Assembly (NCBI RefSeq): GCF_003946385.1
Contig: NZ_RHOE01000008.1
Span: 1-63,716 of the forward strand
From: Loigolactobacillus zhaoyuanensis
Lineage (GTDB): Bacteria; Bacillota; Bacilli; Lactobacillales; Lactobacillaceae
Length of the DNA stretch: 63,716 nucleotides
Direction: 5' to 3'
Positions 46,370 through 54,328 of the stretch are shown one piece after another (within the stretch, counting starts at the first letter, position 1; each line of letters starts with the position of its first letter). The notes below the pieces were generated by a model. It did no database searches. It saw only the letters and a list, made by a program, of their open reading frames with translations, and was not told the origin of the DNA. A program made the translations under genes and the position numbers.

Positions 46370-48238
46370 TTATTTAGCTGGTGTGTGCTTGGCGGCAGCT
46401 AAGGCTTGGTTGACCACCTTGGCGTAGAGAATATCGCCGGCTTCGATCCCGCCAAAATGGACTCCATCGGTACCTTCAAAGACTTCTGGATGCTGGGCGG
46501 CGATCTTACCCCAGTCGGCGATCGTAATGAATTTATATTTATCCGGCAAGGTACGTTCTAAATCGCCTAAACGTGTCGAGTTCCAATCAGCGCCGGCCTG
46601 TGCATTATAGGGCGTCATTAAAATCAACTTATGTCCTGGCGCTAAATCGTTGACTAACTTCATGGTCTGTTCTGCATAATCATCCAAGGCGTTAGTGCCG
46701 ATGCAGATCACAACATATTGGCGCAATAAGTTATTCTTTTGTTGCTCCATCATCACTTTATAGGCGAGATCCATGGTACGGTCGCCTTCAGCGTCGATCG
46801 CACTGTCCGCCACGTGCTCACCTAAATAACGACGCGTGCCCAAAGTCACACTATCGCCAATGATCGACACGCCTTTAGGCAGATCAGTCGGTGCTGGTCG
46901 CTGAGCGGGTGCTGGCTGCCCTTTTACCGCGGCTGCTTGCGGTTTCGTCGTCGCCGCTAACGCCATATCATGGGTCGCCGCAACTTTATCGACATCTTGG
47001 TAAATGCCGCTGATCCACAAATTCTGTTCCAACGAAGATAACTGGGGCGCGTCCTTGACCACATAGCCGGTCACCCCGACTAAGGCCAAGCCAACCACGA
47101 TTATCGGCGCTTGCAACTGACGCCAATTCAACGTATGACTGAAAACATGCGCTGGCTTGCCGGCGATCACTGGCTCCAAAATATAATACGACAGCGCCGA
47201 CAGCAAAATCGACAAAACGGTGGTCAGTAAGGCTGCCTGCCAGTTTTTCATTAAATGTGAAAAAATCACGTAAAGTGGCCAGTGAAATAGATACACGCTA
47301 TAACTGACGTCGGCCAAAAAAGTGATCCAGCGCGGTTCAGCTGTGTTCGGCGTCTTATCATGTAAAATCCGCGCACTATAGATCATCAGCCCAGCCAGTA
47401 GCGTTGCCACCAATAAGCCGCCACGATAAGTGAGTAACTGGTCAAATTTAAGCCAGTAACCTAAGCTAACTAGGCCAACAAAACTCAGGTACATCATGGC
47501 GCTGGCAACGTATTTATTACCATGCGCCATGATCGATTTAAATAGTGGCAGTGGGTATTTGATCCCGCTAAGCACGCCTAAGAGACTGCCGACGAAAAAC
47601 GGAAAACTATGGGTCACACTTGAAAAATAGACCCGCGAGAAATCAGTCAAGCCAGCCGCGCCGATGTACATCGCCGCAAAACTACCGCTAGCTAACAAAA
47701 ACGCCAAAATACCTAAAAAAGCGCGAAAACGCGGCAATGCCCGCTCAGCTTTTTTAGTTAGCCGCTTGATCAACTTGGCGCCACTAAAGGCCACCAAGCC
47801 CCAAAGAATGTAAAAATGCATTTCAACCGCTAATGACCAAGTGTGGACAAACAAATGCGGAATGAATTTATTTTCGTAGCTGCCACCAGTGGCGATCTCA
47901 AAATAATTGGTGGTAAAGCCTAACGCAGCCGCAATTTGGCGACCAATATTGGTCACGAAATCATGACCCACCAGAAAAGTTAACGGGATCACCAGTAAAA
48001 CGGCTAAAAATAGTGGCGGCACGATGCGATAAAAACGGCGTCGATAAAAAGCCAATAATTTAAAATCACCGGAGCGGCCAAATTCGTCGACCATCAGCGC
48101 GGTGATCAAAAAACCAGAAAACGCAAAAAAAACGTCAACGCCAATGAAGCCGCCAGTAAATTTAGTTTGAAAGAAATGATACAACAACACTAATGCTAAT
48201 CCAGTTACCCGAACTAGACTAAACCACTTAATTCGCAT
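46370..48238 (-). CDS. OatA-like acyltransferase 3 with C-terminal SGNH domain
   Basis: 622 residues. N-terminal acyltransferase_3 membrane domain (about ten helices; LLYHFFQTKFTGGFIGVDVF, HTWSLAVEMHFYILWG with the His/Glu pair), linker, then an extracytoplasmic SGNH domain from about 440 with GDSVTLGTRR (Ser), CIGTNALDDY (Asn) and GTDGVHFGG (Asp-His). This architecture O-acetylates cell-wall polymers such as peptidoglycan MurNAc. It overlaps the MORN-repeat gene by 11 bases. Confidence 0.88.
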   Translation of the reverse strand: MRIKWFSLVRVTGLALVLLYHFFQTKFTGGFIGVDVFFAFSGFLITALMVDEFGRSGDFKLLAFYRRRFYRIVPPLFLAVLLVIPLTFLVGHDFVTNIGRQIAAALGFTTNYFEIATGGSYENKFIPHLFVHTWSLAVEMHFYILWGLVAFSGAKLIKRLTKKAERALPRFRAFLGILAFLLASGSFAAMYIGAAGLTDFSRVYFSSVTHSFPFFVGSLLGVLSGIKYPLPLFKSIMAHGNKYVASAMMYLSFVGLVSLGYWLKFDQLLTYRGGLLVATLLAGLMIYSARILHDKTPNTAEPRWITFLADVSYSVYLFHWPLYVIFSHLMKNWQAALLTTVLSILLSALSYYILEPVIAGKPAHVFSHTLNWRQLQAPIIVVGLALVGVTGYVVKDAPQLSSLEQNLWISGIYQDVDKVAATHDMALAATTKPQAAAVKGQPAPAQRPAPTDLPKGVSIIGDSVTLGTRRYLGEHVADSAIDAEGDRTMDLAYKVMMEQQKNNLLRQYVVICIGTNALDDYAEQTMKLVNDLAPGHKLILMTPYNAQAGADWNSTRLGDLERTLPDKYKFITIADWGKIAAQHPEVFEGTDGVHFGGIEAGDILYAKVVNQALAAAKHTPAK

Positions 48239-48635
48239 CGACTAATTTTCCATCCTTTACTAATCCTTTATACAACGTCTTCCCCTGCAGCTTCAATTCC
48301 CCGTTGCCACTAGGGGTGCCCCGCTTAAAATCACCTTGGAACGACCAGCCGGCGTGGGAGATAAATCGACCATGACCATCAAAACGGCCCGCCTTAAATT
48401 GGCCGACATAATAATCTTGATCACGTAATTTTAATTTACCCTGGCCAGCGAACTTATTTTCCGCCATCTGGCCCTGATAGGTCAGTGCACCATGGTCTAA
48501 TTCGGTTTTTGCTTCCCCATGAAACGGCGGTATAAAGCTGATCACCGCTAATGCTAAAATGACGATCACACTAATGATCTCCGCAACTGTGCGCACAGGA
48601 CTTTGCCGTGTCCGCGTTTTTTGTCTCGGCCCCAT
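48228..48635 (-). CDS. membrane-anchored MORN-repeat protein
   Basis: 135 residues. A basic N-terminus and one membrane helix (about 18-37, IISVIVILALAVISFIPPF) precede three or four MORN-like units (ALTYQGQMAENKFAGQGKL, DYYVGQFKAGRFDGHGRF, WSFQGDFKRGTPSGNGEL). MORN repeats often bind membrane or protein partners. The 11-base overlap with the OatA-like gene suggests a linked role in wall acetylation. Confidence 0.8.
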   Translation of the reverse strand: MGPRQKTRTRQSPVRTVAEIISVIVILALAVISFIPPFHGEAKTELDHGALTYQGQMAENKFAGQGKLKLRDQDYYVGQFKAGRFDGHGRFISHAGWSFQGDFKRGTPSGNGELKLQGKTLYKGLVKDGKLVDAN

Positions 48636-48870
48636 CTAAATCAAGTTCCCCCTATTATTAAATCAGTGATTAATAACTTTGCTTGCGCAATGCGCAAAAT
48701 CAGCCCGCCACAAGCAACTTACCGCCTATTTTAACGTTTGACCTAACTGTCAATAAATAGACCGAATATATTGATTAAATTATATCATTTACCTATCATT
48801 TTTTCGTATTTTTTTTATATGATTATCGCTAGCTGATCATTTTTGGCTAAAACCGAGCTGCGCAGCAATA

Positions 48871-48918
48871 AAAAAACTGTTACTGGCACCACCAAAGCGG
48901 TGAGCTAGTAACAGTTTT
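48871..48918 (-). terminator. terminator beyond the EAL-like remnant
   Basis: AAAACTGTTACT pairs with AGTAACAGTTTT, with an inner CACC/GGTG pairing; A6 and T4 flank it. Confidence 0.75.
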
Positions 48919-49132
48919 AATCGTGCAATAGTGGTAACTGCGGCTTGCCAAAATAGTCGCCTTCAACATAATCGGCACACTTTTGCTGACGCAACCAATC
49001 CAGTAGCGGCTTAGTTGTGATCCCATCAACGGCAAATTTCACCTGCCAATCAGCAGCGATCCTAGTCCAAAACAGGATATCTTTACGCGCTTGGGCAGGC
49101 CCATCAGCTGGCGGCACTAAATAACCCGCCAC
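48917..49132 (-). pseudogene. C-terminal remnant of an EAL-domain protein
   Basis: 71 codons. The segment VKFAVDGITTKPLLDWLRQQ followed by KCADYVEGDYFGKPQLPLL parallels the C-terminus of EAL phosphodiesterase domains (AEGVET...CDYVQGYYFGKP). The rest of the domain is absent, the apparent GTG start has no ribosome site, and a stop precedes it in frame. Read as a decayed fragment; a small intact gene is the alternative. Confidence 0.45.
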
Positions 49133-49238
49133 TGCTGATCGCTATTTTGCGATGAAAACGTGCTTAAAACTCTAAAATAATGGTACCACAAAATTTAATG
49201 GCTGTGGCGCAGTTCCGGCTTTTTCATTTGAGTAACGC

Positions 49239-49284
49239 AAAAAAAGTCCCTTAGTACGCTTATTCAGCCAGTGTACTAAGGGAC
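49239..49284 (-). terminator. terminator after oleate hydratase
   Basis: On the minus strand GTCCCTTAGTAC...GTACTAAGGGAC is followed by T7. Confidence 0.85.
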
Positions 49285-49311
49285 AAGATCAATGTTAAAA
49301 GCGACTAATTA

Positions 49312-51006
49312 TCATTTAAACATTTTCTTGGCCGCCTTGGCTAAGGTCTTAAGATCTTTGTCGTAACGTGGCGTTTTGACCAAGTTGGCCATTGGGATCC
49401 CGGCAAAGTGATAAGCCGCGATCTCGCCAGAACGAACAGCACTTTGTTCAGTGAAGATCATCTGGTAAGGCTGTTCTGCGAATTCACCGGTGAACGCCAG
49501 ATTAGTCGAATGCTGCGGAATAACTTTCGGCCGATCAGTTTTAGCCCGATTATTGAACAAGGCTGAGGCGTATGGCATATGGACAGGAATATTGTTAATG
49601 ATACTGTCCATGATCGCCGCTTCATGGTCACGAATATTGCCGGGACCAGGATCGACCTTGGACAATTGCCCAATCAACTCTTGCGCCATTTCCTTACCGG
49701 TCATCTTGATGTACGGTTTGTCGACAAATTCGCCGCGGCGCCGTGGATACAAGAAGTAACCCCAAATAACCGTTTCGTTGGGCTTTTGGCTGGTGAAATG
49801 TGGCTGATGATGGACCACGATCGACATGTTAATATCTTTATGCCCTAGCGCCGTGATCGGACTAGTTGAAATAAAGGAGTTCAGCGCGTTGCCCGGCACC
49901 TGCGTCGTGATCCGCGTGATCTCATTTAACAACAGATGATCTTTAGTGGTCAGCGTAAAGCTGGTCCACTCACTGGCGGCGCGGTCAGCGAAGAATTTAT
50001 CCGGATTACCCAGATCATAGAAATGTTCGCTGGCTTTCTTCCATAGACTAGCTGCGGCGCCATAGTCCATATTTTCTGGTGCTGGCGTATCGAGATCGCC
50101 TAATGTCGCCGAATCAGTGATCGAACCGTTAGTGAAGATCACCGCGGTATCATCATCGATCGTAACGTGCTCAGTGTCACCAGTGACGGTGTTTTGCATT
50201 TCTAAACCGGTGACGGTGATCTCATCTTGCATCGTAGTGTCCTTAAATTCCCAATCGGTAACTAAACGGTCCAAAACGATATGGCAGCCTTGAGCGCGTA
50301 AATAATTGACCAGTGGCAACATAATGCTTTCATACTGGTTGTAGCGGGTCCGGTTGACCCCAACTAAATGTTCGATCTGGGTAAATTCGTAGATCATTTG
50401 GTGCATATAGCGGCGTAATTCTTGCGCCGAACTTTGTACTCGAAAAGCAAAAGTCGTTTCCCACATGAACCAGAAATTAGTGCCAAAGAAATGTGGATCA
50501 TCGCTGAAGTACTGGGCGATCGTCACATTATCCAACTTTTCTTCGTCTGAATCCGGCATCATGATCAACTTAGTTAAATGCAGCCGATCCGAATTATTCA
50601 GGCCTAGGTGACTACCATTGACGATCCCCTTACCGCCTTCTAGCAAGCGCGCCTTATCAAAGGTCCGATGCTTGGCGTCAAAATCGTGGGTATCCTCGGC
50701 GACTGTCATATTCGGTTCGGTGGCGGAAGGAATGCGATCCAACAGATCCATTAAATCAACGTAAGTCCGATAATTGAGCATGCGGCCGCCACGGGCAACG
50801 TAACCTTTACGATTTTCCATGGGATGATTCTTGTTCCAATATTCGTCGGTCACTGAATCAGTGGGCGCACCATCGTTAGAACCATGGTCATCCAGTGAAT
50901 AGAACGTGATCTGATCGCCATTCCAGTGACCTTCTTGAATCAAGTAAACGGCAGCGGCCATATTAGCTAAGCCGGCACCGATCATAACAGCTTTATTTTT
51001 TCGCAT
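49312..51006 (-). CDS. ohyA: oleate hydratase (MCRA family)
   Basis: FAD-dependent hydratase that adds water to oleic acid, giving 10-hydroxystearate, linked to fatty-acid detoxification. About 564 residues. FAD dinucleotide motif AVMIGAGLANMAAAVYLIQE, YVARGGRMLNYRTYVDLMDL, WFMWETTFAFRVQSSAQELR and the C-terminal FTGEFAEQPYQMIFTEQSAV. ATG 51006 follows GGAGG; the reading from 51021 adds five unneeded codons. Confidence 0.95.
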   Translation of the reverse strand: MRKNKAVMIGAGLANMAAAVYLIQEGHWNGDQITFYSLDDHGSNDGAPTDSVTDEYWNKNHPMENRKGYVARGGRMLNYRTYVDLMDLLDRIPSATEPNMTVAEDTHDFDAKHRTFDKARLLEGGKGIVNGSHLGLNNSDRLHLTKLIMMPDSDEEKLDNVTIAQYFSDDPHFFGTNFWFMWETTFAFRVQSSAQELRRYMHQMIYEFTQIEHLVGVNRTRYNQYESIMLPLVNYLRAQGCHIVLDRLVTDWEFKDTTMQDEITVTGLEMQNTVTGDTEHVTIDDDTAVIFTNGSITDSATLGDLDTPAPENMDYGAAASLWKKASEHFYDLGNPDKFFADRAASEWTSFTLTTKDHLLLNEITRITTQVPGNALNSFISTSPITALGHKDINMSIVVHHQPHFTSQKPNETVIWGYFLYPRRRGEFVDKPYIKMTGKEMAQELIGQLSKVDPGPGNIRDHEAAIMDSIINNIPVHMPYASALFNNRAKTDRPKVIPQHSTNLAFTGEFAEQPYQMIFTEQSAVRSGEIAAYHFAGIPMANLVKTPRYDKDLKTLAKAAKKMFK

Positions 51007-51179
51007 AATCGTTTCCTCCAATAATTAACTAGCGTGTGCTGGAAAAAGCATCAAGCGTGACTTTTAGCAACACGTTTACGTTAAATTCGTCTGACTGGCA
51101 AAATAATTACTGCGTTTGACCGCCGGCCTGACTTGGAAATATCGCACTAAGTCGGTGCTTAACGCGATTCAAATTCGTC

Positions 51180-51287
51180 ATATAAATGACGGTCGTCTTC
51201 AAAGAATCCAGTCTTCTTAGCAAGATACAAAACACCAGCTGCTAGTAAACCGACTGTGACGCCCCAATAAACTGAGTTTTTATTCAT
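51180..51287 (-). CDS. small membrane peptide upstream of oleate hydratase
   Basis: 35 codons from ATG 51287: MNKNSVYWGVTVGLLAAGVL then YLAKKTGFFEDDRHL, one hydrophobic helix and an acidic tail. AAGGGAG precedes the ATG. No family recognised. It lies 173 bases upstream of ohyA on the same strand. The exact end should be confirmed because the reading of bases 51180-51182 as TAG decides its length. Confidence 0.4.
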
Positions 51288-51760
51288 GCTGCTGACTCCC
51301 TTCTTACTTGCGTTTTAATTGATCCTGTTGCCAGTTGCTTGTAAAAATAGCTAAGGGAGAATTTTTCTGAAAAAGCGATAATCAATATCCTTAAACTACA
51401 TTACGCCTCTAGTATAAAGCGTTAAATTTAAAATTCAAGCCCAACCGGACACTTCTGCCAGACTGTCCGCAATTGATAAATTTAAAAAAATAAATCAGTT
51501 ATTTTGCGTAGTTTAAACATATAATAATTAACTTTAGTCAAAATTTCATAAATACGCCGGATCAATTCACTAGTCGTCAGCGCTCTTTTCCAATCTGATA
51601 CTACCACCCTATAAATAGAAACGTATTCAGCCTTTTACATAAACTTATCACGCTGAATATACGTTTCTTTTCCGATTTTTCATTTCGCCGTCCGCGCTTA
51701 AGCTGAATTTAAGTTACCCCCTTTATGCTAACAACATTATAAAAAAAGGACGTGGTAATT
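51288..51760. other. intergenic region with an inverted repeat upstream of the orphan lipoprotein
   Basis: About 470 AT-rich bases. At 51618-51667 GAAACGTATTCAGC and GCTGAATATACGTTTC form a stem with a two-base bulge and a 20-base loop, followed by TTTTCC, about 90 bases before the lipoprotein gene. It could be a leader attenuator or the end of a short transcript. No known riboswitch motif was recognised. Confidence 0.45.
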
Positions 51761-52771
51761 TTGCGGAAACGACATTGGTGGCAATTGCTGATCGTAATGC
51801 TTTTGGCCGTGATCATGGTTGGCTGCGGCAAAAATTCGGCCAGCCAATCAACTAAAACAACAACGATAAAAATTGGTTATATGGCTAACGTGAACAGCGC
51901 GAGTTTAGTCGCGGTGGCCAAGGAAGCCAGCTATTTTGAAAAGCAAGGCTTAAAGGTCAAGTTGGTCACCTTCCAAGATGGACCGTCGATTTTGGCGGCG
52001 ATGAAGTCCGGCAGCATTGATTTCGGTCAGATCAGCACTGGCGCGCACACGGCGCTCGCCAAAGGACAAGCCAAAGTCGTGCTGTTCGATAGTTTGAGCA
52101 CCAGCGATAAATTGATTGCCAACAAGAAATCCGGCATCACCAGCATCAAGGATCTCAAAGGTAAAAAAGTCGCGGTAGTCAGCGGTACTAGCAGTCAGGT
52201 CATTCTCGACACGGCGCTGGAATCGGCCGGCTTAAGCGAGTCGGATGTGACCATCGTCAACATGAGTGCTGCCGCCATCGCCACGGCAATGACCGCCGGC
52301 AAAGTTGACGCTGCGGCGGCGTGGTCGCCTAGCACCGACACGATCACTAGCAAACTCGGCAGTAACGCCGTCACCTTGGCCAGCGACAACGATTATTTGA
52401 CTAAAATGCCGTCGGTCAGCTCGTGGGTCGTGACTAAGCGCTTCGCCAGTAAAAATTCGGCGCTGATCAAGAAGTTCGACACCGCGATGTACCAGGCAAT
52501 GGATTACCGGGTCAAAGGCGGCAACACCGCTAAATGGACGGCTAAATTGTTAGGCGTTAGCACCAGCTCGATCAAAACCCAATTGAAGTCAGTGATCAAG
52601 CTGTACACCGCCAAAGAAGTCAAAACGATGGCTAAAAATGGCGCGTTACTGAAGCTGTACACCACCCAACAAAATAATTTTGTTAAATTAGGCTTGTTGA
52701 AGCAAAGTAGCAGCCTATTGACCCCCGCCGATTATGTTGACACCAAGATCATGCAGACCGGTGCCGATTAA
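51761..52771 (+). CDS. NMT1/SsuA-type substrate-binding lipoprotein, orphan
   Basis: About 336 residues. Lipoprotein signal with lipobox VMVGCGKNS, then periplasmic-binding fold: TIKIGYMANVNSASLVAVAK, YFEKQGLKVKLVTFQDGPS, GSIDFGQISTGAH, LKGKKVAVVSGTSSQ, AGKVDAAAAWSP. The family binds sulfonates, taurine, nitrate or pyrimidine precursors for ABC import. No permease or ATPase gene follows; a terminator comes directly after. Start is TTG 51761 behind AAAGGA. Codon third positions look more C/G-rich than in neighbours. Confidence 0.8.
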   Translation: MRKRHWWQLLIVMLLAVIMVGCGKNSASQSTKTTTIKIGYMANVNSASLVAVAKEASYFEKQGLKVKLVTFQDGPSILAAMKSGSIDFGQISTGAHTALAKGQAKVVLFDSLSTSDKLIANKKSGITSIKDLKGKKVAVVSGTSSQVILDTALESAGLSESDVTIVNMSAAAIATAMTAGKVDAAAAWSPSTDTITSKLGSNAVTLASDNDYLTKMPSVSSWVVTKRFASKNSALIKKFDTAMYQAMDYRVKGGNTAKWTAKLLGVSTSSIKTQLKSVIKLYTAKEVKTMAKNGALLKLYTTQQNNFVKLGLLKQSSSLLTPADYVDTKIMQTGAD

Positions 52772-52793
52772 GTTGATTTAACTAAAAGATGCC

Positions 52794-52823
52794 AAAAAGT
52801 CCAACTATGAAGTTGGACTTTTT
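52794..52823 (+). terminator. terminator after the lipoprotein gene
   Basis: AAAAAGTCCAACT and AGTTGGACTTTTT form a 13-bp stem with loop ATGA. Confidence 0.9.
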
Positions 52824-53013
52824 GCCGTTGGAAAATGACGCAAACACGATGCGTCTGTACCGGTTAATTTTTGAATTCTGCGGCTTTCGACCGATGACTT
52901 TTTTACTTTTATTTGGCATAGTATAGAGTGATCAATGCTGGAAAAGCAGACAACGCTAACGCCGCTCTGTTTTTTCAAATATACTATCTAAATTAAAAGT
53001 GAGGCTGAGACAA

Positions 53014-53430
53014 TTGAAACAACCACCAAAATGGCTTTATAAGGTCGCGGCGTTTATGCGCGGCCGTTACGGGATCATGGATAGTTTGAATAAATTTTTA
53101 ATGGCGGTCGGACTGCTGCTGATTTTCTTGACCCTATTTGTGCACACGACTTGGCTCAATCTGCTGGGCCTGCTAGTGTTGGTGGTCGCTTATTGGCGGA
53201 TCTTTTCCCGCAAAATTTATCAGCGCGCCGCTGAAAACACTAAATTCCAGCAGCACACCAATTGGGTGACGAAACCACTGCGGCGCCGTTACCGTGAATG
53301 GCAGCAGCGCAAGCAATATCGTTTTTTCACTTGTAAAAGTTGCCACCAGCGGATCCGCATCCCCCGTGGCAAAGGCAAAATTCAAATCACCTGTCCGCAG
53401 TGCCGTCACCAATTTCGGGCCCGAACTTAA
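53014..53430 (+). CDS. membrane protein with C-terminal zinc ribbon
   Basis: About 138 residues. Two adjacent membrane helices (about 30-65, FLMAVGLLLIFLTLFV and WLNLLGLLVLVVAYW), a basic linker, and a zinc ribbon with CKSC and CPQC near the end (RFFTCKSCHQRIRIP...ITCPQCRHQF). Known among lactobacilli as an uncharacterised family. Start TTG 53014, 9 bases after GAGG. Confidence 0.65.
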   Translation: MKQPPKWLYKVAAFMRGRYGIMDSLNKFLMAVGLLLIFLTLFVHTTWLNLLGLLVLVVAYWRIFSRKIYQRAAENTKFQQHTNWVTKPLRRRYREWQQRKQYRFFTCKSCHQRIRIPRGKGKIQITCPQCRHQFRART

Positions 53431-53544
53431 GGCGCTTAATTATAGTACAGAAATACTTGAATTCTTGCTGAAATCGGGCGGTAATATTAACGCGTAAACG
53501 GATTTAGTTTGGTTCCATTCCGGCGCTGGCGTATGGAACGCGTG

Positions 53545-53662
53545 CGACTTGAACTTGGCGGTTTTTGCCTTAGTTCAATCGACAGCGGGAAGAGCGTTCT
53601 GTTTAGCGAATAAGTACTAATTGAGATACTTGTCGAACTTAGTTGATAAGAACGAGCGACAG
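53545..53662 (+). repeat. 118-bp alpha repeat, copy 3
   Basis: CGACTTGAACTTGGCGG to AACGAGCGACAG, flanked on both sides by TG. Closest to copy 2 (22135-22252), including AATAAGTACTAATTGAGATAC. Confidence 0.85.
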
Positions 53663-53718
53663 TGGCGCATGGTACTAGGCGACCACAATTCAGTCACCAA
53701 GTACCATCGACACAGCTG

Positions 53719-53836
53719 CGACTTGGACTTGCCGCACTTTGGCAATAGTCCAATCGACAACGGGAAGCAAGTTCTGTTTAGCAAATAAGTACTAATTGTG
53801 ATACTTGTAAATAGTGTTATTAAGAACGAGCGACAG
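53719..53836 (+). repeat. 118-bp alpha repeat, copy 4
   Basis: CGACTTGGACTTGCCGC to AACGAGCGACAG, flanked on both sides by TG. Its hairpin has the GG/CC form seen in copy 1 rather than the GA/TC form of copies 2 and 3. Confidence 0.85.
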
Positions 53837-53976
53837 TGATACGCCAGCGCCTCCATTCCACCTTGGCAGTTTTAGAACACTATTTAATTAGTTAGTTTAA
53901 TTGTCTTAGTTAGTTCAATTAGGATTAATCGGCAGTTGTTAGCGATTCGCAGTTTTCAAGTAGATTATATGCGCAT

Positions 53977-54020
53977 AAAAACACCGGCAAAACAGCTTTA
54001 AACTGTTTTACCGGTGTTTT
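53977..54020. terminator. terminator-like hairpin, inverted counterpart of 22463-22505
   Basis: AAAACACCGGCAAAACAG pairs with CTGTTTTACCGGTGTTTT around a short AT loop. Relative to the left copy, pairs changed on both arms (CCAGT/ACTGG to CCGGC or CCGGT). Confidence 0.7.
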
Positions 54021-54098
54021 CGTGTTCTGATCATCACTAAGTTTGCCACCTAAACAACCAACAATTGAACGTTCAACCATTGCCTGCTGGAATGGAGT

Positions 54099-54250
54099 CG
54101 CCAGTGGACCAGATATGTCGATAGTTCTTAATGGTGGTCTGTGCCATTTAGAACTATGCGTGGCTGGCGAGATCCATTTTTCCGTCCGCCTTTGTATTTA
54201 TTCAGGAAAAATTAGCTCGCCAACGCGCCCACTCGTTCCGTCCACTGGCG
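54099..54250 (-). repeat. beta repeat, copy 2, inverted and without alpha
   Basis: Ends are CGCCAGTGGAC (54099-54109) and GTCCACTGGCG (54240-54250), an 11-bp perfect inverted repeat. It is about 152 bp and, read on the minus strand, follows 22114-22384 except that the alpha unit is missing: GGAACGAGTG joins GGCGCGTTGG directly. Confidence 0.75.
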
Positions 54251-54328
54251 CCGGAATGTAAGCTCACCAACTATGCTTACAGACAAACTTCAGAAAAAAC
54301 CGTAATTTCACGTTAACCAGCTTATTTT

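Larger units (their letters stand above)
53522..53851 (+). repeat. beta repeat, copy 3, with two alpha insertions
   Basis: Ends are a perfect 13-bp inverted repeat, GGCGCTGGCGTAT (53522) and ATACGCCAGCGCC (53839), with CCATTCC outside each end. Between the two alpha units is hairpin ATGGTACT...AGTACCAT, a covarying version of ATAGTTCT...AGAACTAT in copy 1. Without the alpha units 94 bp remain. Confidence 0.65.
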
